Part shown: piece after piece, positions 1 to 5,720 of the stretch
Layout of the letters: the number at the start of each line of letters is the position of its first letter
Numbering within the stretch: the first letter of the stretch is position 1
Assembly (NCBI GenBank): GCA_002295325.1
Contig: DBGA01000073.1
Location: 8,328-15,010, forward strand
Direction of reading: 5' to 3'
Origin: Ruminococcaceae bacterium UBA866
GTDB lineage: Bacteria > Bacillota > Clostridia > Oscillospirales > Ruminococcaceae
DNA: 6,683 nt
Translations under genes and position numbers: made by a program
The notes under the pieces: model-generated
Seen by the model: only the letters and a program-made list of their open reading frames with translations
Database searches by the model: none
Told to the model about the DNA's origin: nothing

Positions 1-228
1 GGGGATAAAGTGCCAGAAAAGATTAAGAATAAAATAATGAAAAAGGCAACAAAAACAGCCGATAAAATTCAAAGAAAATCTGGAAAGACAAAACCATGTT
101 TCAGAGTTAGAAAATGGTTTTATGTCAGTCGTATAATGCAAAAATATATGAAACTTAATCCTCCTGATGTGGATTATTGGAATGAAATGGGTTGGACAGG
201 TAGTATTCGTCCTTGGAAAGCTAAATGA
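1..228 (+). CDS. C-terminal end of a probable flavodoxin / NADPH-dependent FMN reductase family protein (5' truncated)
   Basis: The frame is open from the first base and ends with TGA at 226-228, so only about 75 residues of a longer protein are visible; the GTG at 10 is probably an internal codon. The visible part is very basic at first (many K residues over about the first 35), then reads FRVRKWFYVSRIMQKYM and ends with PPDVDYWNEMGWTGSIRPWK. A lysine-rich helix followed by a 'DxxYWxxxGW' tail resembles the C-terminus of small clostridial flavodoxin-family oxidoreductases, which use FMN and NAD(P)H. The FMN-binding core would lie upstream of the window, so the assignment rests on the tail alone and is from memory of the family. 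No clear terminator follows the stop codon. Confidence 0.55.
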   Translation, partial: GDKVPEKIKNKIMKKATKTADKIQRKSGKTKPCFRVRKWFYVSRIMQKYMKLNPPDVDYWNEMGWTGSIRPWKAK

Positions 229-344
229 AACTAACTTTTTTGCAGAACCACAATTTTCAACCGACAATGCGTCAGGGGTAGCAATCATTGCAAGCATTTT
301 GGATAGGTGAGGCTATTAATATTGTAACATTGGTGGTGGAAACA
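229..344. other. Short intergenic region and 5' flank of the transposase
   Basis: This 116-base gap shows no recognisable gene and no convincing terminator or sigma-70 promoter. A TTG-initiated in-frame extension of the transposase from 288 is possible, but its 19 residues do not look like the family's N-terminus. A GTAG at 278-281 overlaps the short inverted repeat GCAATCATTGC (281-291). This is superficially like a REP foot plus hairpin, but the arms are 5 bases with a 1-base centre, so it is weak. Confidence 0.4.
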
Positions 345-609
345 ATGGAATTGCCAAAACGAAAAAACATACGATTAGCAGATTATGATTACAGCAAAAA
401 TGGTGCATATTTTATTACCATATGCGTGAAAGACAAACAACATTTATTTGGACATGTTCAAAATGGTAAAGTGTGTTTAAGTACAACCGGGTGTTATTGC
501 AAATGATAATATATTGTCGATTGAAAAACATATTTCCAATGTTTCAGTAGCAAATCATGTTGTTATGCCAAATCATGTTCACATAATTTTGATATTGAAT
601 TCACCATTT

Positions 610-633
610 GTAGAGACACGATATATCGTGTCT
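610..633 (+). repeat. REP-like element, left copy (GTAG + 20-nt perfect palindrome)
   Basis: GTAG at 610-613 is followed immediately by the perfect palindrome AGACACGATATATCGTGTCT at 614-633. A GTAG at the 5' foot of a hairpin is the known signature of REP sequences bound by RAYT proteins. The element lies inside the transposase reading frame and codes ETRYIVS there. It is the left half of an inverted pair with 659-682. The palindrome is directly visible; calling it a REP is inference from the GTAG foot and the host gene. Confidence 0.72.
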
Positions 634-658
634 GATGTAGACGGAGAATGTGATTTGC

Positions 659-682
659 GGACGCCATATATGGCGTCCCTAC
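659..682 (-). repeat. REP-like element, right copy, inverted (20-nt perfect palindrome + CTAC)
   Basis: The perfect palindrome GGACGCCATATATGGCGTCC at 659-678 is followed by CTAC at 679-682, so the minus strand reads GTAG plus the hairpin. It matches the left copy at 14 of 20 positions, and the six differences fall in three base-paired couples, so pairing is preserved in both. The outer flanks are also inverted repeats (TTGTAG at 608-613, CTACAA at 679-684), making a 77-bp unit with a 25-base centre, similar in layout to the BIMEs of enterobacteria. It codes LRTPYMASL in the transposase frame. Confidence 0.72.
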
Positions 683-903
683 AAGAAAAATCCAAACAAA
701 CAGTGCCAAAAACAATACAACAATATAAGGCGTCGGTTTCCAGGCGAACGCAAATTTTTAATTTGTGGCAACCAAGGTTCCACGACCACATCATCAGAAA
801 CGAAAAAGAATACCAACAAATTTATCAATACATTGACGAAAATCCGATAAAATGGCAAGAGGATTGCTATTATATAAAAGGATAAACCCCCAAATTTACA
901 CAA

Positions 904-907
904 AGGA
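904..907 (+). promoter_or_regulatory. Ribosome binding site of xseA
   Basis: AGGA within AAAGGAAAA lies 7 bases before the ATG at 915. It decides that start over the in-frame ATG at 852, which lies inside the transposase 3' end and has no such signal. Confidence 0.7.
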
Positions 908-914
908 AAATGAT

Positions 915-2132
915 ATGGAAACACCTTACACCTATACCGTCACGGGTTTAAATCGCTATATTAAAGAAGTTGTTTCAAGCGATATCAATCTTCGTGCAAT
1001 TACTATTAAGGGTGAGATTTCAAATTTCACCAATCATATCAAAACAGGACATTTTTACTTCACGCTCAAAGATGACACAGCTTCGATTAAGGCTATCATG
1101 TTCAAGGGCAATGCCTCAAAGGTTAGGTTTGACGTTAAAAATGGAATGAATGTTATCATCTGTGGAAGCATTCAAGTGTTCGAGCGTGATGGTGTCTATC
1201 AGCTTTATTGTGATACCCTAGAGCCAGACGGAATCGGTGCACTATATCTTGCTTTTGAGCAATTAAAAGAGAAATTATCAAAACTGCGTATGTTTGACGA
1301 GGAGCAAAAAAAAACAATTCCAACAATGCCAAAAAAAATCGGCATTGTAACCTCAAAAACAGGTGCAGCACTTCAAGATATATTAAACATACTAGGCAGA
1401 AGATATCCACTTTGCAGTGTTTTGTTGATATCCACATTGGTGCAAGGCGAAAATGCCCCAGAATCAATTGTAAATTCAATTAAACAAGCAGAGCTTATTG
1501 ATGATATCGACCTACTAATTGTAGGACGTGGTGGTGGTTCAATCGAGGATTTGTGGGCATTTAACGACGAACGTGTCGCATATGCGATATTTAACTGCAA
1601 AATACCAATCATTTCTGCTGTAGGGCACGAAATTGATTTTACCATTGCTGACTTTGTTGCAGATTTAAGAGCACCAACTCCATCTGCGGCAGCAGAACTT
1701 GCAACTCCGGATATTGCAACGATTTACGATAGACTAGCAAATCTTGAATATCTAGTCAAAGGCTACACAATATCAAAATTAAAATCAAGTTATGACAGGC
1801 TAAAAGCAGACTATGAAAGACTTAATTCGCTCTCACCTATAAATAAAGTAAAATCAACCGAGAATGAATTGAATGCCAAGCTATTAAGGCTAAATTTAGC
1901 AATCAATACAACACTTGAAACAAAATCACAAATGTATGCAAAGGCAGTTGCCACATTAGATGCATTAAGCCCCCTAAAGGTGCTTACAAGAGGTTATTCT
2001 ATCACATTTTCAGAGGATAAAGTAATTGCATCAGTTTCAGACATTGCAGTTGGTGACACTGTTAAAACTGTTATAAGTGACGGTGAAATCATAAGCAGTA
2101 TCACAAAAATTAACCAAAAGGTAGGTAAATAG
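915..2132 (+). CDS. xseA: Exodeoxyribonuclease VII large subunit
   Basis: This is the catalytic subunit of exonuclease VII, which degrades single-stranded DNA to short oligonucleotides in the cytoplasm together with several XseB copies. The product is 405 residues, normal for the family. Residues about 5-100 form the OB-fold nucleic-acid binding domain (ITIKGEISNF, TGHFYFTLKDD). The nuclease domain follows with SKTGAALQDI (147-156), GRGGGSIEDLWAFNDE (204-219) and AVGHEIDFTIADFVADLRAPTPSAAAE (235-261). D155, R205, H238 and D241 match, by number and context, the residues I recall as essential in E. coli XseA. Residues about 265-345 are a long charged helical region that would pair with XseB, and the end has the usual LSPLKVLTRGYSI motif. 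The ATG at 915 gives the family start (YTVTGLNRYIK) after an AGGA site; an in-frame ATG at 852 would add 21 residues overlapping the transposase and is less likely. xseB follows after 2 bases. Runs of nine and eight A occur at 1306-1314 and 1331-1338. Confidence 0.97.
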   Translation: METPYTYTVTGLNRYIKEVVSSDINLRAITIKGEISNFTNHIKTGHFYFTLKDDTASIKAIMFKGNASKVRFDVKNGMNVIICGSIQVFERDGVYQLYCDTLEPDGIGALYLAFEQLKEKLSKLRMFDEEQKKTIPTMPKKIGIVTSKTGAALQDILNILGRRYPLCSVLLISTLVQGENAPESIVNSIKQAELIDDIDLLIVGRGGGSIEDLWAFNDERVAYAIFNCKIPIISAVGHEIDFTIADFVADLRAPTPSAAAELATPDIATIYDRLANLEYLVKGYTISKLKSSYDRLKADYERLNSLSPINKVKSTENELNAKLLRLNLAINTTLETKSQMYAKAVATLDALSPLKVLTRGYSITFSEDKVIASVSDIAVGDTVKTVISDGEIISSITKINQKVGK

Positions 2133-2134
2133 AG

Positions 2135-2347
2135 ATGGCTACAGCGAAATCAAAAGCACAAACTACTGAAAAAAGTTTTGAGGAAGCACTTTTAGAGCTT
2201 GAAACTATTGTGTCTAGCCTTGAAAAAGGAGAACTTTCACTTGAGGAGTCAATGGAAGTATATGAAAAAGGAATTAAACTCACAGCAAATTTAAACAATC
2301 GCCTAAAAACTGCAAAGTTAAAAATAGAGGAGCTAAAAACCCAGTAA
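2135..2347 (+). CDS. xseB: Exodeoxyribonuclease VII small subunit
   Basis: This is the 70-residue helical partner of XseA, needed in several copies for exonuclease VII activity. The family signature is complete: SFEEALLELETIVSSLEKGELSLEESMEVYEKGIKL (residues about 14-49), two helices joined by the 'LEKGELSLEES' turn. After a short lysine- and threonine-rich N-terminus the length is normal. It starts 2 bases after the xseA stop, with GGTAGG at 2120-2125 inside the end of xseA as the likely ribosome site. Its stop TAA shares its last A with the ATG of ispA (TAATG), so the three genes are probably translationally coupled. Confidence 0.96.
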   Translation: MATAKSKAQTTEKSFEEALLELETIVSSLEKGELSLEESMEVYEKGIKLTANLNNRLKTAKLKIEELKTQ

Positions 2348-3240
2348 TGAAAACTAATTTTTTAATGCAACAAGATGAATATATTAAACTTATCAACGAA
2401 AAGTTGTACAGCTATGTAGCTGTTGAAAACACTCCATATGACGTTGTAAAAGAGGCAATGCTTTACTCGTTATCAGCTGGAGGCAAACGTATCAGACCAA
2501 TCCTTACCCTTGCGTTTTGCGAGGCAAACGGTGGTAATCTAAAAAAGGCTTTGCCTTTTGCTTGTGCAGTTGAAATGATACACTGTTATAGCCTTATCCA
2601 CGATGACCTTCCTTGTATGGACGATGATGATATGCGTCGAGGTAAACCCTCCTGTCACAAGCAGTTTGGTGAGGCCAATGCATTACTTGCAGGAGATTCC
2701 TTGCTCACATTAAGCTTTCATACAATTGCAAATGCACATCACTTAGCTGGTACGGATAGTTTAGCTTGTCTGTCTGCTGTAGGGGCATTATCTGAGTATG
2801 CCGGCGTTAATGGAATGGTCGGTGGACAAGTTATAGATTTGATAAACGAGGGCAAAAAAATAGATGCAGATACACTATACAAAACCCACAGCCTAAAGAC
2901 TGCAGCACTAATATGCTCTGCAATAAAGCTTGGGGCGATTGCTGCAAACGCTTCAGATGAGGCAACGAAAAATGCGGTTTCATATGGCTATGAGCTTGGT
3001 ATGGCATTTCAAATTATTGATGATATTTTAGATGTCATTAGTGATGAAAAAACCCTTGGAAAGCCAATTGGAAGTGATGCTGATAACCAAAAAACAACAT
3101 TTGTTTCATTATATTCATTAGATGGTGCGAAAAAATTAGCTGGCGAGCATACGAAAAGAGCGCTCGATTTTCTAGCTAGGACAAACCACAGCGAGTTTTT
3201 GTTTGAGCTTACGAGCTCGTTACTAACTAGAATTAACTGA
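2347..3240 (+). CDS. ispA: Farnesyl diphosphate synthase (polyprenyl synthetase family)
   Basis: The enzyme condenses isopentenyl diphosphate with dimethylallyl and then geranyl diphosphate to give the C15 farnesyl diphosphate, precursor of undecaprenyl carriers and quinones. The product is 297 residues, typical of bacterial IspA. GGKRIRP (45-51) binds the diphosphate. The first aspartate-rich motif is DDLPCMDDDDMRRG (86-99), with the two-residue insertion seen in bacterial FPP synthases, and the second is IIDDILD (223-229). The residue five positions before the first motif is Y81; an aromatic there is known to limit chain length, which supports a C15 product rather than a longer one. The KT at 179-180 and GQVIDL at 160-165 are also conserved. 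The start overlaps the xseB stop by one base; GAGGAG at 2327-2332 is 14 bases upstream, far for an SD, so coupling to xseB is likely. An internal ATG at 2365 has no SD. Confidence 0.95.
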   Translation: MKTNFLMQQDEYIKLINEKLYSYVAVENTPYDVVKEAMLYSLSAGGKRIRPILTLAFCEANGGNLKKALPFACAVEMIHCYSLIHDDLPCMDDDDMRRGKPSCHKQFGEANALLAGDSLLTLSFHTIANAHHLAGTDSLACLSAVGALSEYAGVNGMVGGQVIDLINEGKKIDADTLYKTHSLKTAALICSAIKLGAIAANASDEATKNAVSYGYELGMAFQIIDDILDVISDEKTLGKPIGSDADNQKTTFVSLYSLDGAKKLAGEHTKRALDFLARTNHSEFLFELTSSLLTRIN

Positions 3241-3260
3241 CATGAAGGGGAATTTGATTT

Positions 3261-3734
3261 ATGACAAGTTTAAGCGAGCTTTTTTCAAACTACGTACTTA
3301 ATGTTGCATTAATAAGCTGGTTTTCAGCACAATTTATAAAAACACTACTTTTTTTTGTTAAGACAAAGAAGTTTAATTCCGAAAGACTTTTTGGAGCAGG
3401 AGGAATGCCCTCTTCACATTCAGCATCGGTTTGTTCTATGACGATTGCCATTGCAAAAAGTGATGGATTTTCTTCGCCATTATTTGCGCTTTCATTCCTA
3501 CTTGCTGGTATTGTTATGTACGATGCAATGGGAGTTCGAAGAGCAGCGGGGCAACACGCCCAAATTATCAATATGATTGTAAAAAGAGAAAAATCAGATA
3601 TAACAAGTTTTATCCCTAAAAATAAAGAACAGCTAAAAGAATTTTTAGGACATACACCTTTAGAGGTGCTTGGAGGAGCTTTGCTTGGTATTATTATAGC
3701 AATGGTAGTTCCGGTTCAGCTGTTTAACAAATAG
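3261..3734 (+). CDS. DUF212 'divergent PAP2' family membrane protein (YuiD-like)
   Basis: This 157-residue protein belongs to DUF212, relatives of PAP2 acid phosphatases and vanadium haloperoxidases. Conserved blocks seen are GAGGMPSSHSA (45-55), MYDAMGVRRAAGQHA (86-100) and LGHTPLEVLGGALLG (129-143). The first two resemble the histidine- and arginine-containing phosphate-binding motifs of PAP2 enzymes. Hydrophobic stretches at about 11-33, 74-92 and 137-152 suggest a small integral membrane protein. The exact reaction is not known to me. Its position between ispA and dxs makes a prenyl or lipid phosphate substrate attractive, but that is inference. The ATG at 3261 is preceded by AAGGGG (3245-3250) with a 10-base spacer, and the gene starts 20 bases after the ispA stop, so it is probably in the same transcript. 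A run of eight T lies at 3349-3356. Confidence 0.9.
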   Translation: MTSLSELFSNYVLNVALISWFSAQFIKTLLFFVKTKKFNSERLFGAGGMPSSHSASVCSMTIAIAKSDGFSSPLFALSFLLAGIVMYDAMGVRRAAGQHAQIINMIVKREKSDITSFIPKNKEQLKEFLGHTPLEVLGGALLGIIIAMVVPVQLFNK

Positions 3735-3757
3735 TGATTAGTCTGAATTCGCAAACA

Positions 3758-3824
3758 GATATACTAAATATTAATTGCCGTGCGAATATGGCTTAGCCGA
3801 CGCAAATGGCAAATATAGCATATC
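3758..3824. repeat. Long imperfect inverted repeat in the leader of dxs
   Basis: Nested complementary segments share one centre at 3793-3795: GATAT 3758-3762 with ATATC 3820-3824, ATATT 3768-3772 with AATAT 3812-3816, TGCC 3776-3779 with GGCA 3808-3811, TGCG 3781-3784 with CGCA 3801-3804, and GGC 3790-3792 with GCC 3796-3798 around a TTA loop. That makes about 21 pairs broken by small internal loops. CAGATA (3756-3761) and TATCTG (3835-3840) give a competing outer pairing. No T-run follows, so it is not a standard intrinsic terminator, and I recognise no known riboswitch core. It could be a structured leader RNA, a processing site or a small palindromic (MITE-like) repeat. Confidence 0.5.
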
Positions 3825-3858
3825 CACTAAGGCGTATCTGCTATATGATTGACCTATT

Positions 3859-3865
3859 GGAGGAG
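3859..3865 (+). promoter_or_regulatory. Strong ribosome binding site of dxs
   Basis: GGAGGAG is a near-perfect anti-16S match ending 2 bases before the ATG at 3868 (4 bases if GGAGG is taken as the core). It is the strongest site in the window, though the spacing is short. It supports dxs starting its own translation, independent of the upstream gene 133 bases away. Confidence 0.75.
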
Positions 3866-3867
3866 TA

Positions 3868-5718
3868 ATGGAGTATAATTTATTAGATAAAATCAATCAT
3901 CCTTGTGATTTGAAAAACCTTACAAATGAGCAGTTAAGTGAGTTATGTGGCGAAATACGTAGTTTTTTAATCAACACAATCTCAAAAACTGGTGGGCATC
4001 TTGCGTCAAATTTAGGTACAGTTGAGCTTACCGTTGCGATGCATAAGGTTTTTGATTGTCCAGAGGATAAGTTTATCTTTGATGTTGGACACCAATGTTA
4101 TACTCACAAGTTGTTGACAAATAGAAAAGACCGTTTTGAAACACTAAGGAAAAAAGATGGAATATCGGGTTTTCCAAAGCCGAGCGAGAGTGAATATGAC
4201 AGTTTCATTTCAGGGCACGCATCCACTTCGATTTCAGCTGCATATGGAATAGCCAAAGCTTTTGAACTGCAAAACAAAAAAAATTATGCAGTAGCAATGA
4301 TTGGTGACGGTGCATTCACTGGCGGCGAGGCATATGAGGCGTTGAACAATGCTGGTAGGAGTAAAACAAGGCTCATTGTAATACTAAACCATAACGATAT
4401 GTCTATCTCAAAAAACGTAGGTGCGTTTGCACGGTATCTTTCAACCATTCGCTCAAAACCTAGCTATTTAAAGCTAAAATCTATTGTAGAAAAGATTTTG
4501 CGTCATATTCCTGTCATTGGAAAGCCACTCAAGCGCTGGCTTGAAGATTCAAAATCAACACTAAAAATGTTACTTTATCGCTCCACATTCTTTGAGGAGC
4601 TTGGATATACCTACCTCGGGCCGATAGATGGCCACGACATTGAGCAGTTGACAAACGTCCTAACAAGGGCAAAAGAATCAAATTCTCCAGTTTTAATACA
4701 AGTAGAAACCATAAAGGGCAAGGGTTATCCTTTTGCCGAGGAAAACCCTGGCGCATACCATGCGATTGCTGGTTTTGATGTGCTAAATGGTGGAGATAAT
4801 GTTGTAATGTCAGACTGCTATTCAAACGTAATTGGAAGTGAGATTACAAGATTAGCAGATGAAAATGAGAAAATTTGCGCAATCACTGCCGCAATGAAAT
4901 ATGGAACAGGATTACACACCTTTTATGCGGCACATAAAGAGCGTTTTTTTGACGTAGGAATTGCTGAGGGGCATGCAGTAACCTTTGCCGGAGGACTTGC
5001 AAGTCAAGGCTTGATACCCGTATTTTGCGTGTACTCAAGCTTTTTGCAAAGAGGATACGATCAAATTATTCACGATCTTGCAATCAACAATAAACACGTT
5101 GTGCTTTGTGTTGATCGAGCTGGAATTGTCGGTGAAGATGGTGAAACCCATCAAGGAGTGTTTGATGTAGCGTTTCTTTCCCACATACCTCGGGTGATAG
5201 TCTACTCTCCAGAGGGCTATGATGAGGCGAAGCTTTGCCTAAATAAAGCTATTAATCAAGACAATGGAGTAGTAGCTGTAAAATATCCTCGTGGTGGCGA
5301 TATGAGAGGTCACAATCTTTCGATTTCAACTAATTTTAGCTATGTTGATAACAACACAAATATGCTGTTAATTTCTTATGGACGAATATTTACCAACTGT
5401 TTCAAGGCAGTAGAAAGCCTTGAAACCCAATCAGTTAAGCTGTCTTTATTAAAGCTTACACAGATTTCTCCACTTGAGAAATCAATGCTTGATATCGCGC
5501 TCTCCTATGAGAAAATTTTCTTTGTGGAAGAGGGGATTAAAACAGGTGGAATTGGCGAGCAGCTTTGTGCAACAATAACCGCAATGGGATATAAGGGTAG
5601 TTTTTGCACTATTGCCATTGAAAACACATTTGTGAAACAGGGCGATGTACCATCTATTTTGGCTGATTTACATTTAGACGCCAAATCGATTGAAAAATAT
5701 ATATTACAGGAGATGTAA
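3868..5718 (+). CDS. dxs: 1-deoxy-D-xylulose-5-phosphate synthase
   Basis: DXS joins pyruvate and glyceraldehyde 3-phosphate, with thiamine diphosphate and Mg2+, to give 1-deoxyxylulose 5-phosphate, entry point of the MEP isoprenoid pathway and also a precursor for thiamine and pyridoxal. The 616 residues match the usual length of about 620. The N-terminal TPP domain shows GGHLASNLG (H44), FDVGHQCYTHKLLTNR (71-86), GHAST (117-120) and GDGAFTGGEAYEALNNAG (146-163). D147, N176 and M178 (HNDMSIS) match the metal ligands. The transketolase-like middle domain has FFDVGIAEGHAVTF with catalytic E367, Y389 and R395 (YSSFLQRGYDQ), GEDGETHQG (D424, H428) and KYPRG (R475). The C-terminal domain ends with VKQGDVPSILADLHLD. 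All expected active-site residues are present; the usual EQH is EGH and NDNEM is NHNDM, both minor. Its leader carries a palindromic block, and tlyA follows after 2 bases. Confidence 0.97.
   Translation: MEYNLLDKINHPCDLKNLTNEQLSELCGEIRSFLINTISKTGGHLASNLGTVELTVAMHKVFDCPEDKFIFDVGHQCYTHKLLTNRKDRFETLRKKDGISGFPKPSESEYDSFISGHASTSISAAYGIAKAFELQNKKNYAVAMIGDGAFTGGEAYEALNNAGRSKTRLIVILNHNDMSISKNVGAFARYLSTIRSKPSYLKLKSIVEKILRHIPVIGKPLKRWLEDSKSTLKMLLYRSTFFEELGYTYLGPIDGHDIEQLTNVLTRAKESNSPVLIQVETIKGKGYPFAEENPGAYHAIAGFDVLNGGDNVVMSDCYSNVIGSEITRLADENEKICAITAAMKYGTGLHTFYAAHKERFFDVGIAEGHAVTFAGGLASQGLIPVFCVYSSFLQRGYDQIIHDLAINNKHVVLCVDRAGIVGEDGETHQGVFDVAFLSHIPRVIVYSPEGYDEAKLCLNKAINQDNGVVAVKYPRGGDMRGHNLSISTNFSYVDNNTNMLLISYGRIFTNCFKAVESLETQSVKLSLLKLTQISPLEKSMLDIALSYEKIFFVEEGIKTGGIGEQLCATITAMGYKGSFCTIAIENTFVKQGDVPSILADLHLDAKSIEKYILQEM
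5708..5712 (+). promoter_or_regulatory. Ribosome binding site of tlyA
   Basis: AGGAG lies inside the last codons of dxs, 8 bases before a TTG codon at 5721. This spacing supports TTG as the start, although there is no ATG nearby. Confidence 0.7.
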
Positions 5719-5720
5719 AT

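Larger units (their letters stand above)
345..885 (+). pseudogene. REP-associated tyrosine transposase (RAYT, IS200-like Y1/HUH family), disrupted by a +1 frameshift
   Basis: RAYTs are single-strand DNA nucleases related to IS200/IS605 TnpA that recognise REP hairpins. The chosen ATG at 345 follows a GGTGG stretch and starts MELPKRKNIRLADYDYSKNG, then AYFITIC, the usual N-terminus of the family. The first frame ends early at TGA 504-506 after STTGCYCK. Dropping one G from the GGG at 489-491 joins it to the frame that ends at TAA 883-885 and gives 179 residues reading STTG-VIANDN-ILSIEKH. The rebuilt protein keeps the HUH motif (PNHVHII, coded near 568-588), the TIQQYKASVSR segment, WQPRFHDHIIRNEKEY, and the YIDENPIKW helix that carries the probable catalytic tyrosine. 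No other stop or shift is seen, so the break is recent or a sequencing error. A REP-like pair (608-684) is read through in frame and codes a roughly 25-residue variable loop after the HUH motif. The gene ends 29 bases before xseA, on the same strand. Confidence 0.88.

Noticed and set aside
278..291. GTAG overlapping a GCAATCATTGC inverted repeat upstream of the transposase, as a possible flanking REP
   Set aside because: The arms are only 5 bases with a 1-base centre, and the sequence does not resemble the 20-nt palindromes inside the gene; likely chance.
288..344. TTG start extending the transposase N-terminus by 19 residues
   Set aside because: The family typically begins at MELPKRK; the extension shows no family similarity and no good ribosome site.
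833..876. Possible promoter for xseA (TTGACG at 833-838 with TATTAT at 868-873)
   Set aside because: The spacing is 29 bases, far from the 16-18 expected, and no better pairing of -35 and -10 boxes was found.
852..914. In-frame upstream ATG that would extend XseA by 21 residues
   Set aside because: It lies inside the transposase 3' end, lacks a ribosome site, and the extra residues are not part of the family N-terminus; the ATG at 915 has AGGA at the right distance and gives E. coli-like residue numbering for the active site.
579..924. Minus-strand open frames across the transposase region
   Set aside because: They run antisense to a recognisable RAYT, have no ribosome sites and show no family motifs; the palindromes help keep the opposite strand open by symmetry.
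2776..2786. GTAGGGGC inside ispA, and GTAGGGCAC inside xseA near 1620, as further REP feet
   Set aside because: Neither is followed by a palindrome, and both code conserved family residues (AVGAL, AVGHE).
3781..3804. TGCG/CGCA hairpin after the DUF212 gene as an intrinsic terminator
   Set aside because: The stem is short and interrupted and no T-run follows, so it does not fit a rho-independent terminator.
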